A DNA stretch of 64,000 nucleotides from Arthrobacter sp. H-02-3 (GTDB lineage Bacteria > Actinomycetota > Actinomycetes > Actinomycetales > Micrococcaceae). How positions within the stretch are numbered: the first letter of the stretch is position 1; the number at the start of each line of letters is the position of its first letter. The notes under the pieces were generated by a model. That model ran no database searches. It saw only the letters and a list, made by a program, of their open reading frames with translations, and was not told the DNA's origin. The translations under genes and the position numbers were made by a program. Shown here one piece after another: positions 16,648 to 26,019 of the stretch. The stretch covers positions 310,001 to 374,000 of the forward strand of contig NZ_PYUI01000001.1 of NCBI RefSeq assembly GCF_003097355.1. The letters run 5' to 3'.

Positions 16648-17670
16648 TCAGAACCTCAGCACCACACGGCCGTCGATCTTGGCGTGCTTCATCTCATCAA
16701 GAACGGCGTTCACTTCGGAAAGCGCCCTCGTGGACACCGTTGGGTGGATCTTGCCCTGGGCGTAGAAGTCGAGGGCCTCCTCAAGGTCCTGCCTCGTGCC
16801 CACAATGGAGCCCCGGACCGTCAGCCCCTTGAGCACAATCTCAAAGATCGGCGCCGGGAAGTCGCCCGGCGGCAGCCCGTTGAACACGATCGTTCCGCCG
16901 CGCCGGGCCATCCCAATGGCCTGCCCGAAGGCTGAGGGGTGCACTGCCGTGACCAGGACTCCATGGCATCCTCCGGTTTCGCGCTGGATAACTTCGGCGG
17001 GATCCTCGTGCAGGGCATTGACCGTCAGCTCTGCACCGTGCTTCTTGGCCAGGGCGAGCTTGTCGTCGGCGATGTCCACCGCCGCGACCCGCAGCCCCAT
17101 GGCCACAGCGTATTGGACAGCGATGTGGCCGAGTCCGCCGATCCCGGAGATGGTGACCCACTGGCCGGGCTTGGCCTCGGTCATCTTCAGGCCCTTGTAG
17201 ACGGTGACGCCCGCGCAGAGCACCGGAGCCACTTCCACCGGATCTGAGCCGGCGGGGATTCGGGCAGCGAAGCGGCTGTCCACCAGCATGTACTCGCCGA
17301 ATGAGCCGTCCACGCTGTAGCCGGCGTTCTTCTGGGCCTCGCAGAGCGTTTCCCAGCCCGTCCGGCAGAACTGGCAGTCGCCACAGGCGGACCAGAGCCA
17401 TGCGTTGCCCACCAGGTCTCCGACGGCCAGGTCAGTGACGCCTTCGCCCAGGGCCACGACTTCGCCCACGCCTTCGTGGCCGGGAATGAACGGCGGGGTC
17501 GGCTTCACCGGCCAGTCGCCTTCGGCCGCATGAAGGTCCGTGTGGCAGACGCCGGTGGTGATGACCTTGACCAGCGCCTCACCGCGGCCCGGGGAGGGAA
17601 TGGGGAGGTCCTGGATCTGGAGGTCTTTGCCGAATTCAGTTACTACCGCTGCTTGCATTGTCGTCGTCAT
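16648..17670 (-). CDS. adhP: zinc-dependent alcohol dehydrogenase AdhP
   Basis: A 340-residue NAD-dependent medium-chain alcohol dehydrogenase. Catalytic zinc ligands are in TGVCHTDLHA and PGHEGVGEV; the structural zinc lobe is ACGDCQFCRTGWETLC with four Cys; the Rossmann motif is ISGIGGLGHIAVQYA. It interconverts primary alcohols such as ethanol and aldehydes in the cytoplasm. The aldehyde dehydrogenase gene lies upstream, separated by 173 bases with a strong terminator, and DUF779 follows directly. The arrangement points to ethanol to acetate oxidation. Normal length; no missing ligand. Confidence 0.94.
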   Translation of the reverse strand: MTTTMQAAVVTEFGKDLQIQDLPIPSPGRGEALVKVITTGVCHTDLHAAEGDWPVKPTPPFIPGHEGVGEVVALGEGVTDLAVGDLVGNAWLWSACGDCQFCRTGWETLCEAQKNAGYSVDGSFGEYMLVDSRFAARIPAGSDPVEVAPVLCAGVTVYKGLKMTEAKPGQWVTISGIGGLGHIAVQYAVAMGLRVAAVDIADDKLALAKKHGAELTVNALHEDPAEVIQRETGGCHGVLVTAVHPSAFGQAIGMARRGGTIVFNGLPPGDFPAPIFEIVLKGLTVRGSIVGTRQDLEEALDFYAQGKIHPTVSTRALSEVNAVLDEMKHAKIDGRVVLRF

Positions 17671-17796
17671 TGGCGAAATCCTTGCGTAGTTTTGGGGCCT
17701 AGATATGGGGCGTAGCTTTAGGGCGTATTCAGGGTTTGGTGTACTCCGTGGGGTGGTGGGTGATATGTCCCGTCCGGGGGTGGCCAGACATGGTGC

Positions 17797-17830
17797 GGGC
17801 GGGGCGGATCACGTCCGCTCCGCCCCGCCC
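17797..17830 (-). terminator. terminator after aldehyde dehydrogenase gene
   Basis: A perfect 12-bp GC-rich stem GGGCGGGGCGGA / TCCGCCCCGCCC, 14 bases after the aldehyde dehydrogenase stop. No T run, so termination may be partial, which would set the ratio to adhP downstream. Confidence 0.6.
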
Positions 17831-17843
17831 GGGTCAGTGCGGC

Positions 17844-19367
17844 TTAGAAGAAGCCGAGCTTGTTCTCGTTGTAGCTGACCAGGAGGTTCTTGGTCTGCTG
17901 GTAGTGGTCCAGCATCATGGAGTGGTTCTCGCGTCCGATGCCGGAGGACTTGTACCCGCCGAACGCGGCACCGGCCGGGTAGGCGTGGTAGTTGTTGACC
18001 CACACGCGGCCGGCCTGGATCTCGCGGCCTGCACGGTAGGCAACGTTGCCGTTGCGGGACCAGACGCCGGCACCGAGGCCGTAGAGGGTGTCGTTGGCGA
18101 TCCCCATAGCGTCGTTGTAATCGCTGAAGCGCGTCACGGACACCACCGGGCCGAAGATCTCCTCCTGGAAGATCCGCATCTTGTTGTGGCCCTCGAAGAT
18201 GGTCGGCTGGACGTAGTAGCCGCCGGCCAGGTCCCCGGTGAGCTCGGCGCGGGCGCCGCCGGTGAGGGCCTTGGCGCCTTCCTGCTTTCCGATGTCGATG
18301 TAGGACAAGATCTTCTCGAGCTGGTCATTGGAGGCCTGGGCGCCGAGCTGCGTCTCGGTATCCAGCGGGTTGCCCTGGATGATCTTCTGCGTGCGGGCCA
18401 GTGCGTCGGCCATGAAGGAATCGTAGATGCCTTCCTGGACAAGTGCGCGGGAGGGGCAGGTGCAGACCTCGCCCTGGTTGAAGGCGAAGAGCGTGAAGCC
18501 TTCAAGGGCCTTGTCGTAGAAGGCGTCGTTGGTGTCGGCGACGTCGTTGAAGAAGATGTTGGGGCTCTTGCCGCCGAGTTCCAGCGTGACCGGGATCAGG
18601 TTCTGGGAGGCGTACTGGCTGATCAGCCGGCCGGTGGTCGTTTCGCCGGTGAAGGCGATCTTGCGGATCCGCGGGCTGGAGGCCAGGGGCTTGCCGGCTT
18701 CGACGCCGAAGCCGTTGACCACGTTGATGACGCCGGCCGGCAGGAGGTCGCTGATCAGTTCCATCAGCACCAGGATGGAGGACGGGGTCTGCTCGGCCGG
18801 CTTCAGGACGACGGCGTTGCCGGCGGCGAGGGCCGGGGCGAGCTTCCAGACGGCCATGAGGATCGGGAAGTTCCAGGGAATGATCTGGCCGACGACGCCG
18901 AGGGGCTCGTGGTAGTGGTAGGCGGTGGTGTCGTCGTCGAGCTGGGACAGCCGGCCCTCCTGGGCGCGGACGGCCGAGGCGAAGTAGCGGAAGTGGTCGG
19001 CGGCGAGTGGAATGTCCGCGTTGAGGGTTTCGCGGATCGGCTTGCCGTTGTCCCAGGATTCGGCGACGGCGAGCATCTCGGTGTTCGCGTCGATCCGGTC
19101 CGCGATCTTGTTCAGGATCGCGGCGCGCTCGGCCACGGAGGTCTTGCCCCAGGACGGCGCAACCTTGTGCGCGGCGTCCAGCGCCAGCTCAATGTCCTCG
19201 GCGGTGCCGCGGGCCACCTCACAGAAAGCCTTGCCTGTCACGGGGGTAATGTTCTCGAAGTACTGGCCCTTGACCGGGGCAACCCACTCGCCGCCGATCC
19301 AGTTCTCGTAGCGGTCCTTGAAGGTGACCTTCGAGCCCTCGGTACCGGGCTGGGCGTAAACAGTCAT
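17844..19367 (-). CDS. NAD-dependent (acet)aldehyde dehydrogenase
   Basis: A 507-residue aldehyde dehydrogenase. Signature sites are [34 protein letters not shown] (cofactor fold), the catalytic Glu in [13 protein letters not shown], the catalytic Cys in [16 protein letters not shown], and the C-terminal [25 protein letters not shown]. The ExaC/AldB-like group with the CTCPSR motif oxidises acetaldehyde and similar aldehydes. AAGGAGCTAGCA gives a strong ribosome binding site for ATG 19367. The upstream GAF regulator and downstream adhP-DUF779 support a role in alcohol use. Confidence 0.93.
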   Translation of the reverse strand: MTVYAQPGTEGSKVTFKDRYENWIGGEWVAPVKGQYFENITPVTGKAFCEVARGTAEDIELALDAAHKVAPSWGKTSVAERAAILNKIADRIDANTEMLAVAESWDNGKPIRETLNADIPLAADHFRYFASAVRAQEGRLSQLDDDTTAYHYHEPLGVVGQIIPWNFPILMAVWKLAPALAAGNAVVLKPAEQTPSSILVLMELISDLLPAGVINVVNGFGVEAGKPLASSPRIRKIAFTGETTTGRLISQYASQNLIPVTLELGGKSPNIFFNDVADTNDAFYDKALEGFTLFAFNQGEVCTCPSRALVQEGIYDSFMADALARTQKIIQGNPLDTETQLGAQASNDQLEKILSYIDIGKQEGAKALTGGARAELTGDLAGGYYVQPTIFEGHNKMRIFQEEIFGPVVSVTRFSDYNDAMGIANDTLYGLGAGVWSRNGNVAYRAGREIQAGRVWVNNYHAYPAGAAFGGYKSSGIGRENHSMMLDHYQQTKNLLVSYNENKLGFF

Positions 19368-19393
19368 TGCTAGCTCCTTTGCTGTGCAAGAGA

Positions 19394-19420
19394 GGGGGCA
19401 GCAAGGCGCTGCCGGCCCCC
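19394..19420 (-). terminator. possible hairpin between GAF regulator and aldehyde dehydrogenase genes
   Basis: GGGGG-CAGC / GCTG-ccgg-CCCCC imperfect stem, 90 bases after the regulator stop and 27 bases before the dehydrogenase ATG. It could terminate the regulator transcript or structure the dehydrogenase leader. Confidence 0.35.
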
Positions 19421-19509
19421 GTTGACCTCAGCCTAGGGGCGCGAAGGTTGCAGTCAGGTTGCAACGATGTGAGCCCGGTCACGGTCCGGATGCCCCGGGC
19501 CGTGGCGGT

Positions 19510-20892
19510 TCAGGCGCTCAGTTCCCGGTCCAGCCGTTCCAGATCGGCGACGACGGCGGCACGCTTGGGCGAGCGCGGTGCCAGCAGCTTCAGCGCGGCG
19601 GTCCGGACGTCGACGTCGTCCTTTGCCTCGGGCAGTTCGGCGTACTTCAGCAATGACTCGGCACTGCCGTCCGTCAGCAGGGCCTCGCGCATCAGCGCGG
19701 AAACCCTGGCCCGCAACTCCACGATGCCGGGCGCCTCCGAGCGCGGCAGTACGGCGCCGCGGTAGATTTCCAGCGCTATCCGGTGAGCGCCGCGTTGCAG
19801 GCAGCTCAACACCTGCCCGGAGTCCGGCACGAGGTCGACCGGCAAGCGGTACGGGCGTGACGCCGGGACGGCCTCGGGATTGAGCTGCTGCAGGACTTTG
19901 CGCAGCCGTACCATCTCCGCGCGCAGCGTCATGGTGGAGGCCTCCCCGGGGTACAGGAGGGCGCACAGCTCCTCGGCGTTCAGCCCTTCGGGGTGGGTGC
20001 TGAGCAGGGCCAGGATCTCACTGTGCCGGGCGGACAGGGACACGGTGCGGCCGTCAATGCTGAGCAGGGCCTGATCCCGGCCAAGCAACTGGAGGCTGTT
20101 CCGGTACAGGCTGCCGGCGGCCGATGCCCCGGCCGTTTTCGGCGCGGCCGGGCTTCTCCGCCGGGAGGGCGAGGACTGGCGTGCGGCGGCCAGCTGGAGC
20201 CGTTCCACCCGCAGATGCGCCTGGGCAGCGGCGACCGTCGCCTCGACGAGGGACAGGGTGTGCGGGGCCACGGCCGACTCCGTGCCGGTGATGTCCACAA
20301 CCCCCAGCAGTGCGCCGGAATCCGGGTCGTGGAACGGCACGGCCGTGCAGCTCCAGGGATGGACCGAACGCTTATAGTGCTCCGCGCCGGAGATCTGGAT
20401 GCCCCGGCCCAGGGCCAGCGCGGTGCCCGGGGCGCTGGTGCCCACCGTCGCCTCGGACCAGTCGGCCCCGGGGACGAACATCATGCCTTCGGCCCGGCGC
20501 TGCAGGGCGGCGTCGCCTTCGACCCACAGCAGCCGGCCGACCTCGTCCCCCACGGCCACCAGCATCCCGCTGTCATGGCTTGGCAGGACCAAAAGCTTAT
20601 GGATCACAGGCATGATGGCGGCCAGGGGGTGCTGGCGGCGGTATTCCTCAAGTTCTTCGCGGTCCATGGCCAGAGGGGCCTCGGGGTTGTCCGGGTTGGC
20701 GTGCAGTTCCGCCGAACGCCGCCACGACTCCTGGATCAGGCTGCTGAGCCCGGGCAGGTGCAGGTCCTCCGGAAAGACGAGACCCCGGGAATCCAGTTCC
20801 TCGTGCCCGGCGCTGGCATGCTTCTGCCGCAGCGCTGCGGTGACCCCGCCTGCTGGCGGTAGCAGCGCTGCCGGATGGACCAGATTCCTCAT
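19510..20892 (-). CDS. GAF-domain transcriptional regulator with C-terminal winged-helix-like domain
   Basis: A 460-residue cytoplasmic regulator. The N-terminal half (to ~residue 235) resembles the sensory part of AcoR-type activators: SWRRSAELHANPDNPEAP and a GAF core with LLWVEGDAALQRRAEGMMFVPGADWSEATVGTSAPGTALALG and HPWSCTAVPFHDPDSGALLGVVDITG. The C-terminal part lacks the sigma-54 AAA+ and Fis domains; it has instead VSLSARHSEILALLSTHPEGLNAEELCALLYPG...LRAEMVRLRKVL, an OmpR-like winged helix pattern. It lies directly upstream of the aldehyde dehydrogenase on the same strand and probably controls it in response to an alcohol or aldehyde. ATG 20892 is the natural start. Confidence 0.85.
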   Translation of the reverse strand: MRNLVHPAALLPPAGGVTAALRQKHASAGHEELDSRGLVFPEDLHLPGLSSLIQESWRRSAELHANPDNPEAPLAMDREELEEYRRQHPLAAIMPVIHKLLVLPSHDSGMLVAVGDEVGRLLWVEGDAALQRRAEGMMFVPGADWSEATVGTSAPGTALALGRGIQISGAEHYKRSVHPWSCTAVPFHDPDSGALLGVVDITGTESAVAPHTLSLVEATVAAAQAHLRVERLQLAAARQSSPSRRRSPAAPKTAGASAAGSLYRNSLQLLGRDQALLSIDGRTVSLSARHSEILALLSTHPEGLNAEELCALLYPGEASTMTLRAEMVRLRKVLQQLNPEAVPASRPYRLPVDLVPDSGQVLSCLQRGAHRIALEIYRGAVLPRSEAPGIVELRARVSALMREALLTDGSAESLLKYAELPEAKDDVDVRTAALKLLAPRSPKRAAVVADLERLDRELSA

Positions 20893-21011
20893 TGAACTCC
20901 CACCGGACGGGCTCGACGGCGTGCCGGAGGCCGCCTCGTCCGGCCCAGTCTAGTTCCGTGCGGGGAGTTTGGAAATGCACCGCATTGCTCCACCTGTGGG
21001 CCCGGGCGGGC

Positions 21012-21314
21012 TCAGGCGCCGGCTCCCGGCGGCAGGACGTAGCTCTTGATCTCGCCCACGTGCTGGATCTCGGGGCGTGGCAGCCCGGCGGCCGCTATCA
21101 GCTCCTGGAATTCCCTGCCGCCGCTGAAACGGTCAAAGACCTCCCGGCTCGGGCACGTGTCCAGAACGGCGATGCCGTCCTCCGTCTGCACGCACAGATG
21201 CAGCTCCAACTGGCCGGCGGGCAGGAGGGCCAGCAAGCGGTCGTGGCCTGCGAGAAGCTCCGCCGGGTCGCCGCGGAAGCTGTACATTCCCAGATACATG
21301 GTGCCCAGATACAT
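21012..21314 (-). CDS. small protein of unknown function (dimeric alpha-beta barrel-like)
   Basis: A 100-residue soluble protein, MYLGTMYLGMYSFRGDPAELLAGHDRLLALLP..., with the alternating strand-helix layout of small ferredoxin-like dimeric barrels (LELHLCVQTEDGIAVLDTCPSREVFDRFSGGREFQELI). No family assigned with certainty. AAGGAG lies nine bases before the first ATG. The codons for MYLG are duplicated (a 15-base tandem duplication) so the gene carries several possible ATGs. It follows the amidase gene by 12 bases on the same strand and is probably cotranscribed with it. Confidence 0.65.
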   Translation of the reverse strand: MYLGTMYLGMYSFRGDPAELLAGHDRLLALLPAGQLELHLCVQTEDGIAVLDTCPSREVFDRFSGGREFQELIAAAGLPRPEIQHVGEIKSYVLPPGAGA

Positions 21315-21326
21315 GGCGGGTCTCCT

Positions 21327-22766
21327 TCACGTGGATTGCTTGAGTGCAGGCCGTCGCCCGGCCCAGGGGCTGGCCTGCTCCAGCTGGGCGGCCAGCCGGA
21401 AGAGGGTCGCTTCGGCGCCGAAGCCGGCGAGGAAGGACATCCCGACGGGAAGCCCGGCAGAATCGGTGCCCAGCGGCACGGACATGGCCGGGTTACCTGT
21501 GATGTTGGCGTATTCGCCGTCGAACATCAGGAAGCGGCCGGCCTCCCGTTCCCCGCGGACGGGGTCCTCCGCCGTCGCCGTCAGCGTGCCGAGGGGCAGC
21601 GGCGGCCAGCCGACCGTCGGCGTCAGCCACAGATCGTAGGTTTGGAAGAAGCCTGCAACCCGGCGGCTGAAGCGTTGCAACTCCTCCACGCCCTGCAGGT
21701 AATCCCCGGCGCTGACCTTCCGGCCGCGCCCGAACAGGACCTCGGTATACGGTTCCACCTCCCCCGGTTCGGGCCCCCGGCCCAGCCGCCGAGTCCAGTA
21801 GCCCTCGATCCAGGCGGCTGCGGCGGCGTATACGGCCCGGATGGCGTGGTGCCCCGCCCGGTCCAGGGGTTCGGGGTGCGCTTCCTGGACGTCGTGGCCC
21901 AGGTCGCTCAGCAAGCGCACGGCGGCGTCGAAGGCCCGCAGGTAGTCAGGATGGACTGTCTGGCCGCGATTGGGAGTGGCCGTGGCCGCGATCCTGAGCT
22001 GTCCCGGCGGTGTCACGGCCTCGGCCGCATAAGGGCGTGGCCGTGGGGGCGCCAGGTAGGGGTCCCCGGACGCCGGACCGGCCACGGCGTCCAGCAGCGC
22101 TGCGGCGTCGCGGACTGTGCGGGTCAGGGCGAATTCGGCGGCGAGGCCGCCGACGACATCACCGTATTCCGGGCCCAGCGGCACCCGTCCCCGGGTCGGT
22201 TTCAGGCCGAGCAGCCCGCACCACGCCGCGGGATACCGGAGCGACCCGCCGAGGTCGTTGCCATGGGCCATCGGGACGATCCCGGCTGCAACGGCGGCCG
22301 CCGACCCGCCGCTGGATCCGCTCGTGGAGCGGGACAGGTCCCAGGGGTTGCGGGTTGCCCCGTGCAGGACCGGTTCGCAGTGCGGGCTCAGTCCGAACTC
22401 GCACGTATTGGTCTTGCCGATGATGGCCACTCCCGCCTGGCGGAAGCGCCGCGCGAGTTCCTGGCTGTGGCCGGAGACGTTTCCGGCGAGCCAGCGTGAG
22501 CCTTCGGAGAACGGCGTCCCGGCTATTTCCAGCGCGAGGTCCTTGACCAGGAACGGCACCCCGGCAAAGGGAACGTCGTCGGTGGGGGTGCTGCCGTTTG
22601 CCGGGGTGGCGTCGGTGTCCAGCCCGGCGATCACGGCATTCACCACCGGGTTGAGTTCCCTGATGCGGTCCCGGGCCTCGGCGAGGAGTTCGGCGGCACT
22701 GATCTGGCCGGAGCGGACCAGGTCGGCCTGCTCCGTGGCATCCATCCACCGGAGTTGTTCGTCCAC
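21327..22766 (-). CDS. amidase (amidase signature family)
   Basis: A 479-residue hydrolase of the amidase signature family. The Ser-cisSer-Lys triad is visible: Lys in [17 protein letters not shown], the Gly/Ser motif [16 protein letters not shown], and the nucleophile Ser in [33 protein letters not shown]. It hydrolyses a C-N amide bond; the substrate is not defined by sequence. Start GTG 22766 has GGGAGGT five bases upstream; an ATG farther upstream has no such support. The upstream gap contains a GGGGTCACGT / ACGTCACCCC dyad at 22806-22832. Confidence 0.9.
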   Translation of the reverse strand: MDEQLRWMDATEQADLVRSGQISAAELLAEARDRIRELNPVVNAVIAGLDTDATPANGSTPTDDVPFAGVPFLVKDLALEIAGTPFSEGSRWLAGNVSGHSQELARRFRQAGVAIIGKTNTCEFGLSPHCEPVLHGATRNPWDLSRSTSGSSGGSAAAVAAGIVPMAHGNDLGGSLRYPAAWCGLLGLKPTRGRVPLGPEYGDVVGGLAAEFALTRTVRDAAALLDAVAGPASGDPYLAPPRPRPYAAEAVTPPGQLRIAATATPNRGQTVHPDYLRAFDAAVRLLSDLGHDVQEAHPEPLDRAGHHAIRAVYAAAAAWIEGYWTRRLGRGPEPGEVEPYTEVLFGRGRKVSAGDYLQGVEELQRFSRRVAGFFQTYDLWLTPTVGWPPLPLGTLTATAEDPVRGEREAGRFLMFDGEYANITGNPAMSVPLGTDSAGLPVGMSFLAGFGAEATLFRLAAQLEQASPWAGRRPALKQST

Positions 22767-22931
22767 GGCACCTCCCGAAGGGGAATCGCAGCAGGGAAAC
22801 ACAGCACGGGGGTCACGTCACACGTCACCCCACGTCGGTTACAGCACGGGGTTGGCAGCACGGCGGTACAGCGTCCGCCGCGCAGTCCTTGTGCGTGAAA
22901 TTCTACGTCCGGGCGCCGCTGACGGGACAGG

Positions 22932-24368
22932 CTAGTCGCGGGAAATCTCAATCATCTCCTCGCGCGGAACTACCTTGATGCGCTCCCGCTCAATCCCGTT
23001 GGCGTTCTCCGCAGCCGACCACTCCGCACCGAGGGCGAGTTCGTGGGCATCGAGCTTGATCCACCCTTCCCAGGTCGTGTACTGGATGCCGCGTTCCTGC
23101 AGCAGATCGATGATGGCCTGCGGGTCCGGGTTCTGCGCCGGCGGCAAGGTGAGCCGGTCCTCCAGCAGGTAGCCGATGGTCTCCAACGCGTCACCCTTGG
23201 TGTGGCCGATCAGCCCGACGGGTCCGCGCTTGATCCAGCCGGTGGCGTAGATCCCGGGGACCGGCTTCCCCTCGGCGTCGAGGACACGGCCGCCCTCATT
23301 GGGGACAACGCCGCGGCGGGCATCGTACTCCAGCTCATCCAGCGGCGAACCGTGGTAGCCGATTGCCCGGTAGACCGCCTGGACCGGGTAGTCGAGGAAT
23401 TCTCCGGTGCCCTTGACGTTCCCGGTGCCGTCGAGCTGCATGCGTTCGAACTTGATGCCGGCTACTTTGCCGGGATTCGCGGCGTCGTCATGGATCTCGA
23501 CCGGGCTGTGCAGGAAGTGCAGGTGCAGCCGTCGCGAGGACGGTTCCTCGGCTTCGGCGTGGTCCTCGACGAGCCAGTTGGTCAGGGTGTTGACCATGGT
23601 CCGGATCTGGTTGTTGCTGCGGATGGCCTCATCCGAGGCTTCGTCGAACTCGAAGTCCTCCGGATACAGCACAATGTCCACGTCCTTGGCGTGGCTGAGT
23701 TCGCGCAGCTCCAGCGGGGTGAACTTCACCTGGGCCGGCCCGCGGCGGCCGAAGACATGGACGTCGGTGACCGGCGAGTCCTTGAGGGCCCGGTAGACGT
23801 TGTCCGGGATTTCGGTGACCAGGAGTTCATCGGCGTGCTTGACCAGCATGCGGGCCACGTCCAGGGCCACGTTGCCGTTGCCGATCACGGCGATCTCCTT
23901 CGCCTCCAGCGGCCAGTCCCGAGGAACGTCCGGGTGGCCGTCGTACCAGGAGACGAAGTCGGCCCCGCCGAAGGAACCCTCGAGCCCGATCCCGGGAATG
24001 TCCAGCTCGGCGTCTTTGATGGCTCCCGTGGAGAAGATGACGGCGTCGTAGAAGGCGCGGAAGTCATGCAGCGTCAGGTCCCGGCCGTAGGTGACGTTGC
24101 CAAGGAACCGGATGTCGCCGCGGTCCAGGACTTTGTGCAGGGCGTTGACGATGCCTTTGATCCGGGGATGGTCAGGAGCCACCCCGTAGCGGATCAGGCC
24201 GTATGGCGCCGGGTATGCCTCGAAGAGATCGATGCTGACCTCGACGTCGCCGTCTTTGACCTCATTGGACTTCGTCAGGATGTCCGCGGCGTAGACGCCG
24301 GCCGGACCCGCGCCGACAATGGCGACGCGGAGGGGACGAGTGGATGTGGATTCGGCCGAGTTGGACAC
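22932..24368 (-). CDS. ferredoxin-NADP+ reductase, FprA-like (paralog 1)
   Basis: A 478-residue FAD flavoprotein of the adrenodoxin/ferredoxin reductase family. FAD site [17 protein letters not shown], conserved [25 protein letters not shown] site [15 protein letters not shown], and the C-terminal [23 protein letters not shown] are all intact. It moves electrons between NADPH and ferredoxin. The N-terminus MSNSAEST is a GTG with GAAGGG upstream. A close paralog lies at 43557-45020. This copy sits between an amidase and rarD with no clear partner, so it may serve a cytochrome P450 or general ferredoxin pool (inference). Confidence 0.9.
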   Translation of the reverse strand: MSNSAESTSTRPLRVAIVGAGPAGVYAADILTKSNEVKDGDVEVSIDLFEAYPAPYGLIRYGVAPDHPRIKGIVNALHKVLDRGDIRFLGNVTYGRDLTLHDFRAFYDAVIFSTGAIKDAELDIPGIGLEGSFGGADFVSWYDGHPDVPRDWPLEAKEIAVIGNGNVALDVARMLVKHADELLVTEIPDNVYRALKDSPVTDVHVFGRRGPAQVKFTPLELRELSHAKDVDIVLYPEDFEFDEASDEAIRSNNQIRTMVNTLTNWLVEDHAEAEEPSSRRLHLHFLHSPVEIHDDAANPGKVAGIKFERMQLDGTGNVKGTGEFLDYPVQAVYRAIGYHGSPLDELEYDARRGVVPNEGGRVLDAEGKPVPGIYATGWIKRGPVGLIGHTKGDALETIGYLLEDRLTLPPAQNPDPQAIIDLLQERGIQYTTWEGWIKLDAHELALGAEWSAAENANGIERERIKVVPREEMIEISRD

Positions 24369-24498
24369 CGGGAGCCCTTCTGAGTCTTAGAGACAGCGCC
24401 AGTACATACAGCGCACAGGCCCCTATTCTAAATGTCGCCGGGCGGCCTGTGGCCCGGTTGGTAGGAATAGGCGCCGTGCAGGTGGTGTTATTGGTCTT

Positions 24499-25524
24499 GT
24501 GCCTAAGCCCGAACGATCCTTCTCCCCCGCCCCGCCGACCGACCCGCGCGTCCCAGCCCCTGCAGGGCGTCCGGCGCCGCAGCCGCCGGCCGGACTCGCG
24601 CCGGTAGATAAGGAAACGACGCCGGGGATCCTGTTCGGGATCGGCGCGTACGGGCTGTGGGGACTGCTGCCCCTGTACTTCTATGCGCTCCAGCCTGCCG
24701 GCGCGATCGAAATCGTCGCCAACCGGGTGGTCTGGTCCCTCGTGTTCTGCGTCCTGCTGATCACCGTCACGCGCTCCTGGCGGGTGCTGGCTGCTGCGTT
24801 CCGGAACCGCACGGTGATCGGCCCGCTGTCCATCGCCGCGGCTCTGATCGCGGTGAACTGGCTGACCTACACCTACGGCGTGACCACCGGCCAGGCCGTC
24901 GAGGCCTCCCTGGGCTACTTCATCAACCCGCTGGTCTCGGTGCTGCTGGGGGTCTTTGTCCTGAAGGAAAAGCTGCGGCCGCTGCAGTGGGCCGCCGTCG
25001 GCATCGGTTTTATCGCGGTGGGCGTGCTGACAGTCTCCTACGGCAAGCTCCCCTGGATCGCCCTGACGCTCGCGCTGAGCTTTGGCCTGTACGGCTTCGT
25101 CAAGAAGCGTGTCGGCCCGCGGGCGGACGCGATCACCAGTCTCACCGTGGAGACGATCGTGCTGGCCCCGCCGGCTGCGGCCACCATGGTTGTGCTCGCG
25201 GTCAGCGGTGCGGCCACGCTGGCGTCCAACGGCGCCGGGCACTTCTGGCTGCTGGTCGCATCGGGTGTCATCACCGCCGTGCCGCTGCTGTTCTTCGGGG
25301 CCTCTGCCCGCCGGCTGCCCATGACCACCATCGGCTTGTTGCAGTACTTCGCACCCGTGCTGCAGTTCATTGTGGCGCTTGTGGTGTTCAAGGAACCCAT
25401 GACTTTGGACCGCTGGATTGGCTTCGGCGTCGTGTGGCTGGCACTGCTCGTGCTGACGGTGGACATGCTGCTGGCGGCCGGGAAGAACTCCATGATCCGG
25501 AAACGGGCCCGCGCCGCCGCCTAG
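24499..25524 (+). CDS. rarD: EamA family transporter RarD
   Basis: A 341-residue drug/metabolite transporter. A Pro-rich cytosolic N-terminus (about 40 residues) precedes ten membrane segments. RarD hallmarks are FGIGAYGLWGLLPLYFYAL, the ANRVVWSLVFC loop, NWLTYTYGVTTGQAVEASLGYFINPLVSVLLGVFVLKEKL, and FGLYGFVKKRVG. The physiological substrate of RarD is uncertain. Start GTG 24499 is used; the Pro-rich tail is unusual for the family, so translation may begin nearer to GILFGIGAYG. Divergent from the ferredoxin reductase. Confidence 0.9.
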   Translation: MPKPERSFSPAPPTDPRVPAPAGRPAPQPPAGLAPVDKETTPGILFGIGAYGLWGLLPLYFYALQPAGAIEIVANRVVWSLVFCVLLITVTRSWRVLAAAFRNRTVIGPLSIAAALIAVNWLTYTYGVTTGQAVEASLGYFINPLVSVLLGVFVLKEKLRPLQWAAVGIGFIAVGVLTVSYGKLPWIALTLALSFGLYGFVKKRVGPRADAITSLTVETIVLAPPAAATMVVLAVSGAATLASNGAGHFWLLVASGVITAVPLLFFGASARRLPMTTIGLLQYFAPVLQFIVALVVFKEPMTLDRWIGFGVVWLALLVLTVDMLLAAGKNSMIRKRARAAA

Positions 25525-25620
25525 CAGGACTGCCCCGGCGGGTTAGCCGTCTGCGCACCAGGGCCGCCGTGCGTTAGTGTCATCATGAAGGACACGTTGG
25601 GGCGGAATTAAGGATTGCTG

Positions 25621-26019
25621 GTGCCAGAAAACGATCTTGAGACTCCGGGCGGCCGGGATATCTCGTCCCTGGGCTTCGACAGCAGCGGTATCCTGCGCCT
25701 CGAGTGGGCCCGGGGCATCGTCATTGACGCCCCGAATGCCCAACTCGCCATGGATCGGGTCAATGCCATGTGCGACGGCCGGCCCACGCCGCTGCTGATC
25801 GACATGGCCACCACGGAATCCGTCAGCCGGGCCGCGCGGGCCGTGTTCGCCAAACGCTGTGACGCGTCGGCCATCGCGCTGCTGGGCGCGTCCGCCGTTG
25901 ACCGGGTTCTCGCCAACTTCTTCCTGGGCGTCAATTCGGCCCCGGTCCCCACGCGCTTTTTCACCGACCGCGATGAGGCGGTCCGCTGGCTGATGTCGCA
26001 GGGCCATGACGGGGCGTGA
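25621..26019 (+). CDS. STAS-like / DUF7793-like small regulatory domain protein
   Basis: A 132-residue soluble protein whose pattern (GILRLEWARGIVIDAPNAQLAMDRVNAMCDGRPTPLLIDMATTESVSRAARAVFAKRC...FFTDRDEAVRWLM) resembles the SpoIIAA/STAS-like fold. I see the hydrophobic strand LLIDM and the Ser region, but do not recognise the phosphorylation Ser with certainty. GTG 25621 is the start, with AAGGA six bases upstream. It is the first gene of an overlapping three-gene operon with a GGDEF-EAL protein and a methyltransferase, which suggests it is a partner or switch for them. Confidence 0.6.
   Translation: MPENDLETPGGRDISSLGFDSSGILRLEWARGIVIDAPNAQLAMDRVNAMCDGRPTPLLIDMATTESVSRAARAVFAKRCDASAIALLGASAVDRVLANFFLGVNSAPVPTRFFTDRDEAVRWLMSQGHDGA

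Noticed and set aside
17736..19373. A 545-residue plus-strand reading frame over the aldehyde dehydrogenase
   Set aside because: Antisense shadow of an unambiguous enzyme; repetitive Gly/Val/Asp composition.
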